A stretch of 35,245 nt of DNA, from contig NZ_JAFBIS010000023.1 in the NCBI RefSeq assembly GCF_021531435.1, positions 1-35,245 on the forward strand, read 5' to 3'. A program made the translations under genes and the position numbers. Shown here one piece after another: positions 30,559-35,245 of the stretch. The first letter of the stretch is position 1. The number at the start of each line of letters is the position of its first letter. Under the pieces are notes generated by a model. It was not told where the DNA came from. It ran no database searches and saw only the letters and a list, made by a program, of their open reading frames with translations. Source of the stretch: Oscillibacter valericigenes. GTDB lineage: Bacteria > Bacillota > Clostridia > Oscillospirales > Oscillospiraceae.

Positions 30559-31659
30559 ATGAAGGTCCTCTATCTCTTGAATTTCGCCGGAAAGGGCGGC
30601 ACGGAGCGGTACGTGGAAACGCTGGTCCGCTACCTGAACGGCACCCATATCGAAGCCTTTTTCGCCTACAACCAGGACGGCCCGCTGGTGGAAAAGCTGC
30701 AATCTCTGGGCGTTCCCTGCCGCCGCGTGGAGATGCGCCGCCGGTTCGACTTCCGGGCGGCCCGGGAGCTGGCATCGCTGTGCCGGGAGTGGGACATCGA
30801 CCTGGTCCACTGCCAATTCCTGCGGGAGCACTACACCGCCCTGCTGGCTAAACAATATAACGCCCATATTCGGGTGGTCTACACCCACCACATCCTCCAG
30901 AGCAACAACGCCGTGACCCGGCTGACCAACCGCCTGCTGGACAGGCGGCAGGACATGATGCTGGCGGTGTGCACCAAGGGCCGGGAGCAGCTCATCGCCA
31001 ACGGCTGGAGCGGTGACCGCGTCCGGGTGATCTTCAACGCCGTGGACGCCGCCGCCTGGGCGGGCGGCCCCGCCGAATCCACCCTGCGGTCGGAAATCGG
31101 CGTGGACGGCGGCTGCTTTGTCCTGCTCTATGCCGCCCGGTTCGTGGAGGGCAAGGGCCACGCCCCCCTCATCGACGCCATGGCCCTGCTGAAAGGGCGC
31201 ACAGCCCTCCCCTTCACCCTGGCGCTGGCGGGAGACGGCCCCCTGCTGGAGCCCGTCAAGCAGCAGGTCAGGGACCTGGGGCTGGAGGACCGCGTCGCTT
31301 TCCTGGGCTTTCGTCAGGACATGAAAAATCTATACAAGGGCGCCGACCTGTGCGTCTGCCCCTCCCAGCAGGAGGCATTGTCCTTCTTCCTCATCGAGGC
31401 CATGGCCTCGGGCCTTCCCGTGGTGGCTACCGATGTGGGCGGCAACAGCGACATCGTAAACGACGATGCCGGGGACGGCCTGCTGGTGCCCTACGGCGAC
31501 CCGGACGCCATGGCGGAGGCCATCCGCCGCATGATGGAGGACAAGCCCTTCCGGGAGCAGTGCCGCAAAAACGCCCTCCGGGCCATCCAAGAAAAATTCG
31601 AGATCCACGGCTGGATGGACAAGACCCTGGACGCCTACCGGGCCGCCCTGTCCCGCTGA
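30559..31659 (+). CDS. GT4-family glycosyltransferase
   Basis: This is a retaining, GT-B glycosyltransferase of 366 residues, probably using a nucleotide sugar to build a surface glycan on the cytoplasmic face. The N-terminal glycine loop is FAGKGGTERYVETLVRYL (about residues 9-26). The C-terminal domain has LYAARFVEGKGHAPLIDAM (about 192-210), DLCVCPSQQEALSFFLIEAM (about 264-283) with the family E-x7-E motif, and GLPVVATDVGGNSDIV. AAGGAGCC lies before the ATG. Start and length are normal. It runs into the polymerase-like gene after 19 bases. Confidence 0.9.
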   Translation: MKVLYLLNFAGKGGTERYVETLVRYLNGTHIEAFFAYNQDGPLVEKLQSLGVPCRRVEMRRRFDFRAARELASLCREWDIDLVHCQFLREHYTALLAKQYNAHIRVVYTHHILQSNNAVTRLTNRLLDRRQDMMLAVCTKGREQLIANGWSGDRVRVIFNAVDAAAWAGGPAESTLRSEIGVDGGCFVLLYAARFVEGKGHAPLIDAMALLKGRTALPFTLALAGDGPLLEPVKQQVRDLGLEDRVAFLGFRQDMKNLYKGADLCVCPSQQEALSFFLIEAMASGLPVVATDVGGNSDIVNDDAGDGLLVPYGDPDAMAEAIRRMMEDKPFREQCRKNALRAIQEKFEIHGWMDKTLDAYRAALSR

Positions 31660-31678
31660 CACAAGATAGGAGAACTCC

Positions 31679-33211
31679 ATGACAATGATTCAAAACAGTT
31701 TTATCTGCTGCCTGCTGCTGTCTCTCCGGCAGCGCTTTTCCGCCCTGTGGGAGGAAAGCTCTACCCGGCAGGTCTGTCTGAACATCGGCCGCTGGATACA
31801 GGCCAAGGTCGGCGCCAGCGTCCTCTGCGACTTTGTCTGGCGGGAGGGCACCCTGCCCCGCCAGTGGCAGGACAGCCTGTTCCGCCGCCTGTTTACCTGG
31901 GTTTTGAACCTGCCCTGTGCCCTTGTCCGGTGGCTCCACAAGACCTTTGAAAGCCTGTGGGACGGCAGCTTCATCCTCCGGGGTCTCACCGCCTGGGGCG
32001 GCCTCTCGTTTGTGTTCCTGGGCCTTTTTATGCTGGTGATGCTGGTGGCCCCCCACAGCCTTTGGAACAATGCCTACGGCTTTCTGGGGGCTGTGGCGGT
32101 GACCGCGCTGTTCATCCTGGGCTGTGCCGCCAAGCCGGAGCGCAGCCTGAACGTGGATGTGTTCGGCCCCTACATGCTGCTCTACCTGCTGTGCATCTTC
32201 TACGCGCTGGTGTGCAGCCTGTCCACCTCCCTGTCCATCCGCTTCTTCCTGTTCCACGCCGCCGCGTTCCTGCTGGCGCTGATGGCCGTCAATTCCGTGG
32301 AGCATCTGGACCAGCTCCGCGTGGTCATCGGCCTGGCCGTGGCGGGCATCACCGTGGCCGCCGTTTACGGCTGCTACCAGGGCTATGTGGGCGTGGAGGT
32401 GGTGGCCTCCCTCCAGGACATGAAGCTGAACGAGGGAATGCCCGGCCGGGTCTACTCCCTGTTTGACAACGCCAACAACTTTGCCGAGCTGCTGGTCATG
32501 CTGATCCCCCTGGATGTGGGCCTGCTGTTCAGCGCCAAAAGCTGGAAGGGCCGTCTGGCCTGCCTGGTGGTGCTGGTGCCCTGCATCGTCTCCATCGGCG
32601 AGACCTATTCCCGCTCTGGATGGATCGGCCTGGCGCTGGCAGCCTGCGTGTTCATCGCCCTGGTGAACTGGAAGCTGGTGCCGGTGATGCTGGTGCTGGG
32701 CGTGTGCGCCATCCCCTTCCTGCCCGCCACCATCTACAACCGCATCCTCACCATCGGCAACACGAAGGACTCCTCCACCCAGTACCGCTTCGCCATCTAC
32801 GAGGCCACCGCCAACCTGATGAAGGACTACTGGGTCCGGGGCGTGGGCCTGGGCACCGACGTGCTGAAAAAGGCCTTTGCCGCCTACCCCACCATGTTTG
32901 ACGGCAACTCCCCCACCCACACCCATAACAACTACCTGCAAATGTGGTGTGAGACGGGCATCGCGGGCTTCGCCGCGTTCCTGACTCTGCTGCTGTACAC
33001 GCTAAAATCCGGCGTCAAGACCTTCTACGGTTCCAGGAACAAGCGCCTGCGCTATGTGCTGGCCGGCGCTGTGGCCGCCTTCTGCGGCATTCTGGTCATC
33101 AGTCTGGCGGAGTACACCTGGTTCTATCCCCGGAATATGTTCACCTACTGGTTCCTGTTCGGCGTCATCATGGCCTGTGTGAAGCTGGGCCATCAGGAAA
33201 AGGCCGCCTGA
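31679..33211 (+). CDS. O-antigen ligase/Wzy-like membrane polymerase
   Basis: Wzy/WaaL-like proteins join glycan repeat units or ligate them to a carrier at the outer face of the membrane. The 510-residue protein has about ten hydrophobic segments, an N-terminal amphipathic cytoplasmic region of about 100 residues, and a long external loop with VRGVGLGTDVLKKAFAAYPT then PTHTHNNYLQMWCETGIAG (about 383-430). The H-x-x-x-x-(E/W)-G type loop is the family hallmark. AGGAG lies six bases before the ATG. It belongs in one operon with the glycosyltransferase and is followed by a terminator. Confidence 0.86.
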   Translation: MTMIQNSFICCLLLSLRQRFSALWEESSTRQVCLNIGRWIQAKVGASVLCDFVWREGTLPRQWQDSLFRRLFTWVLNLPCALVRWLHKTFESLWDGSFILRGLTAWGGLSFVFLGLFMLVMLVAPHSLWNNAYGFLGAVAVTALFILGCAAKPERSLNVDVFGPYMLLYLLCIFYALVCSLSTSLSIRFFLFHAAAFLLALMAVNSVEHLDQLRVVIGLAVAGITVAAVYGCYQGYVGVEVVASLQDMKLNEGMPGRVYSLFDNANNFAELLVMLIPLDVGLLFSAKSWKGRLACLVVLVPCIVSIGETYSRSGWIGLALAACVFIALVNWKLVPVMLVLGVCAIPFLPATIYNRILTIGNTKDSSTQYRFAIYEATANLMKDYWVRGVGLGTDVLKKAFAAYPTMFDGNSPTHTHNNYLQMWCETGIAGFAAFLTLLLYTLKSGVKTFYGSRNKRLRYVLAGAVAAFCGILVISLAEYTWFYPRNMFTYWFLFGVIMACVKLGHQEKAA

Positions 33212-33214
33212 TAG

Positions 33215-33243
33215 AAAGGCGCGGAGGGGCTCTCCGCGCTTTT
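33215..33243 (+). terminator. Terminator after the polymerase gene
   Basis: An 8-bp GC stem (33219-33226 with 33232-33239) has a 5-base loop followed by TTTT, bidirectional with the convergent small gene. Confidence 0.75.
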
Positions 33244-33246
33244 CCC

Positions 33247-33438
33247 TTAACCGATCAGCCCGCTGTCCCGCAGGTTGGCGGCGCGGGCCTGGAGCTCGTC
33301 AAAGGTCGTAATATTGTCCTCCCGTTTCAGGGCCTGCCGCACCTCAGGCGGCAGGCCCTGAAAGTATTCATAGGCCGACAGGTCCTGGTCCAGCATATCA
33401 GACAGGCAGAGATAACCGGATAATCCCGGATGCTTCAT
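33247..33438 (-). CDS. Small protein of unknown function (63 aa)
   Basis: This gene is not recognised. GGAGG lies eight bases before the ATG at 33438. The protein has the pattern LSAYEYFQGLPPEVRQALKR (about residues 20-39), then DELQARAANLRDSG; it is helical and acidic, without a membrane segment. Similar short proteins are common in Oscillospiraceae, but I know no function. It lies between the polymerase terminator and the divergent promoter of the dehydrogenase-like gene. Confidence 0.55.
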   Translation of the reverse strand: MKHPGLSGYLCLSDMLDQDLSAYEYFQGLPPEVRQALKREDNITTFDELQARAANLRDSGLIG

Positions 33439-33523
33439 TCCATTCACCTCCGGCCATAGCTTGCCCGATTCCTGTCGAAGCAACCGTGAAACCGCCGTTT
33501 TTTGTCCTGTTTTGCGCAGGCTC

Positions 33524-33552
33524 TTTCAAACCGCCGCCCGCAATGATATAAT
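33524..33552 (+). promoter_or_regulatory. Promoter of the dehydrogenase-like gene
   Basis: TTTCAA (33524-33529) and TATAAT (33547-33552) are 17 bases apart. A TGA just before the -10 box makes an extended -10 element. AAAGGGGG lies eight bases before the ATG. Confidence 0.65.
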
Positions 33553-33574
33553 TGTAAAAAAGGGGGTATCTCCC

Positions 33575-34759
33575 ATGTACTTTTACCGTGTCGAAAACGA
33601 TTTGGCTGTATCCGCCCTGCCGGATCTGCCCTTTGAAACGGCGGAACCCGGTACGCCCGCCCTGTTCCTGACGGAGCGGGAGGGCGGCCCCGCGGTGTTC
33701 CGGGCCACCCGGTCTCACCACCTGACGGACCCGGCGGACGTCCGCTGGCTGACGGACGGCCCCGCCCTGGACCGCCCCCTGACGGCGGTCAACCTCCGCC
33801 ATCCCCGGTGGCAGGACGCCCTGGCTTTCACCGCCCCGAAGCCCGGAAAAAAGCGGGTGCACCTGCTGGCGGTTGGGGATGTGGGCGGCACTTTGCTCAC
33901 CGCCCTGAAGCTGCTGGGCGGCGACTGCATCTCCGCCATCGGCATCCGGGACCTGAACGAAAACACCGTGGCCCGGTGGGTCACGGAGATGGGCCAGGTC
34001 GCCTGGCCCTGGGACTACGGTGCCCTCCCGGAAGTGGAAGCCATCCCGGAAAACCAGCTTTTTGACTGCGACGTGTTCATCTTTGCCGCCACCAAGGCCA
34101 TCCCGGCGGTGGGCAGCATCGTGCAGGATGTCCGCATGGCCCAGTTTGCCGCAAACCGTCCCCTGGCGGAGCATTTCGCAAAGCAGGCCCGGGAAGCCCG
34201 GTTCGGCGGACTGTTCGTGGTCCTCTCCGACCCGGTAGACCCGCTGTGCAAGGCGGCGTGGCTGGCCTCCAACGCCGCCCCGGACGGCACGCTGGACCAC
34301 CGGGGCCTCCTGCCGGAGCAGGTGCAGGGCTTCGGCCTGGGGGTGATGAACGCCCGCGCTGCCTACTTTGCAAAGCAAAACCCCCGTTTCGCCAGCTTCC
34401 TCACCGAGGGCCGCGCCTTCGGCCCCCACGGCCAAGGTTTAGTGATCGCCAACTCCATCGAACACTACGACGACGCCCTGTCCCGGGAGCTGACGGAGAA
34501 AGTGGAAACCGCCAACCTCCGCATCCGGGACCTGGGCTTCAAACCCTATGTGGCCCCCGCGGTGTCCTCCGGCGCCATGCAGCTGCTGCTGACCCTGCGG
34601 GGGGACTGGCACTGTTCTTCCGTTCCGCTCGGGGACGTGTGGTTCGGCGTGAAGAACCGCTTCACGCCTCAGGGACTGGAGGTGGAGACTCTCCCCCTGC
34701 CGGACGCCCTGTTCGCCCGCCTGCTGGAAACGGAAACCCTGCTGAAAGCCATCATCTGA
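33575..34759 (+). CDS. Lactate/malate-dehydrogenase-like NAD(P)-binding protein
   Basis: This 394-residue protein has a Rossmann fold with the LDH/MDH layout: HLLAVGDVGGTLLTALKLLG (about residues 90-109, GxxGxxx loop), CDVFIFAATKAIPAVGSIVQ (about 164-183, substrate-pocket region) and VVLSDPVDPLCKAA (about 213-226, cf. NPVD of MDH/LDH). An additional N-terminal domain of about 85 residues (from MYFYRVENDLAVS) is not part of standard LDH, so the substrate may differ. I cannot identify the catalytic His/Asp pair with certainty. The next gene starts 12 bases after its stop and is likely co-transcribed. Confidence 0.65.
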   Translation: MYFYRVENDLAVSALPDLPFETAEPGTPALFLTEREGGPAVFRATRSHHLTDPADVRWLTDGPALDRPLTAVNLRHPRWQDALAFTAPKPGKKRVHLLAVGDVGGTLLTALKLLGGDCISAIGIRDLNENTVARWVTEMGQVAWPWDYGALPEVEAIPENQLFDCDVFIFAATKAIPAVGSIVQDVRMAQFAANRPLAEHFAKQAREARFGGLFVVLSDPVDPLCKAAWLASNAAPDGTLDHRGLLPEQVQGFGLGVMNARAAYFAKQNPRFASFLTEGRAFGPHGQGLVIANSIEHYDDALSRELTEKVETANLRIRDLGFKPYVAPAVSSGAMQLLLTLRGDWHCSSVPLGDVWFGVKNRFTPQGLEVETLPLPDALFARLLETETLLKAII

Positions 34760-34771
34760 AAGGAGGAAGCC

Positions 34772-35245
34772 ATGCGCTTGACCGTTGTCTGCCCCGGCGG
34801 CACCGCGTCAGAGCGGTATGCCCTGACGCTGGAACACGCCCTGCGGGGTCATCCCGCCCGGGTGGTGACCTCTATCTCTGAGTCCCTGCAAAACCGGCCC
34901 ATCCTGTTCGCCGTCCCGCTGGACGAAAGCGGCGTGAACCACGGGTACTACGACCTGCTGGCATACCTGCGCACCCACCCCGGCTGTCTGGACGGCAGCG
35001 TGGGCGGCGTGCTGGTGGACGGCCCCGGCGACCTGTATACAAAAGCCGTGGGCCGGGAGCTGGTGCTCTCCGCCAGCAGGGCGGGCTGCGCCTTTCCGGG
35101 CCGTCCCCTGGTGGAGGCCACCGGAGACCTGCGGAATTTCACCGTACAGGCGAAAAACGCGGGCTGTTCTCTGGAAGAAGCCTACCACCTTGCCGCCGCG
35201 GACCTGGTCGACCGGGTGCTGGACTTCGCCCCGCCCCGTCGCCCC
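34772..35245 (+). CDS. Unknown protein paired with the dehydrogenase-like gene (partial, runs off the window end)
   Basis: AAAGGAGG five bases before the ATG marks a firm start 12 bases after the dehydrogenase-like stop. The 158 visible residues start MRLTVVCPGGTASERYALTL. Later they show GGVLVDGPGDLYTKAVGREL (about 81-100) and SRAGCAFPGRPLVEATGDLR. The layout of alternating strands and helices with Gly-rich turns resembles a flavodoxin-like or NADPH-dependent FMN-reductase-like fold, but this is a weak guess. The C-terminus is beyond the window. Confidence 0.55.
   Translation, partial: MRLTVVCPGGTASERYALTLEHALRGHPARVVTSISESLQNRPILFAVPLDESGVNHGYYDLLAYLRTHPGCLDGSVGGVLVDGPGDLYTKAVGRELVLSASRAGCAFPGRPLVEATGDLRNFTVQAKNAGCSLEEAYHLAAADLVDRVLDFAPPRRP

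Noticed and set aside
1..35245. CRISPR array or rRNA genes
   Set aside because: No regularly spaced direct repeats and no rRNA-like conserved sequence were seen on either strand.

Overview
The window looks like the chromosome of a GC-rich gut Clostridium-class Firmicute, probably an Oscillospiraceae (Oscillibacter/Flavonifractor-like) member. This is an inference from strong AGGAGG ribosome binding sites, sigma-A type promoters (TTGACA-17-TATAAT), many intrinsic terminators, frequent GTG/TTG starts, and the gene families present (DUF975, MgtE, OPT, PqqD, WYL, SWIM, DegV). No species call is possible from the sequence alone.

Layout. (1) 1-1574: right part of an IS66-family insertion sequence (tnpA, tnpB, start of tnpC, one terminal repeat), lying against the terminator of a degV gene. 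(2) 1587-3628: degV, an XRE/zinc-ribbon regulator and a low-molecular-weight tyrosine phosphatase, all on the minus strand. (3) About 3700-9650: an AT-rich island of foreign composition. It carries a restriction-modification locus with a type I-like methyltransferase (M) and specificity subunit (S) on the minus strand, and a convergent stand-alone endonuclease with an HNH-like centre on the plus strand. There is no HsdR translocase. The island ends in an IS5/IS1182-like element whose transposase is broken by a 14-bp tandem duplication. (4) 9843-23354: ordinary GC-rich core genes: macro-domain hydrolase, ABC-F protein, RluA pseudouridine synthase, ABM monooxygenase, DUF975, flavodoxin-like protein, UPF0303, MgtE with a long leader, OPT transporter plus PqqD-like protein plus a small membrane protein, free-Met-(R)-sulfoxide reductase, GNAT, DUF5655 and a WYL regulator. 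(5) 23400-28960: a mixed region with a decayed EamA transporter, a hybrid histidine kinase, a 25-codon membrane-peptide gene in front of a SWIM zinc-finger gene, a frameshifted DUF4352-like gene, a 45-codon stub that looks like the start of a Cap4-like defence nuclease behind a compact attenuator, and a tRNA-Pro(UGG). A tRNA-Pro 5' half sits nearby as a remnant. (6) 29293-33211: a polysaccharide locus with a pyruvyl transferase divergent from a GT4 glycosyltransferase and an O-antigen-ligase-like polymerase. (7) 33247-35245: a small hypothetical gene, then a malate/lactate-dehydrogenase-like gene followed by a gene cut by the window end.

How the genes work together. In the island, M and S would form a modifying complex and the separate nuclease would cut unmodified DNA, so it should behave as a type II system built from type I parts (type IIH-like, BstXI-like). 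The tRNA-Pro neighbourhood, with a tRNA fragment, a defence-gene stub and a frameshifted gene, looks like a scarred integration hotspot. The most interesting points are the hybrid restriction locus, the mgtE leader with its possible upstream ORF, the attenuator at 28654-28710, the 25-aa membrane peptide next to the SWIM gene, and several broken genes that a quick annotation would miss.
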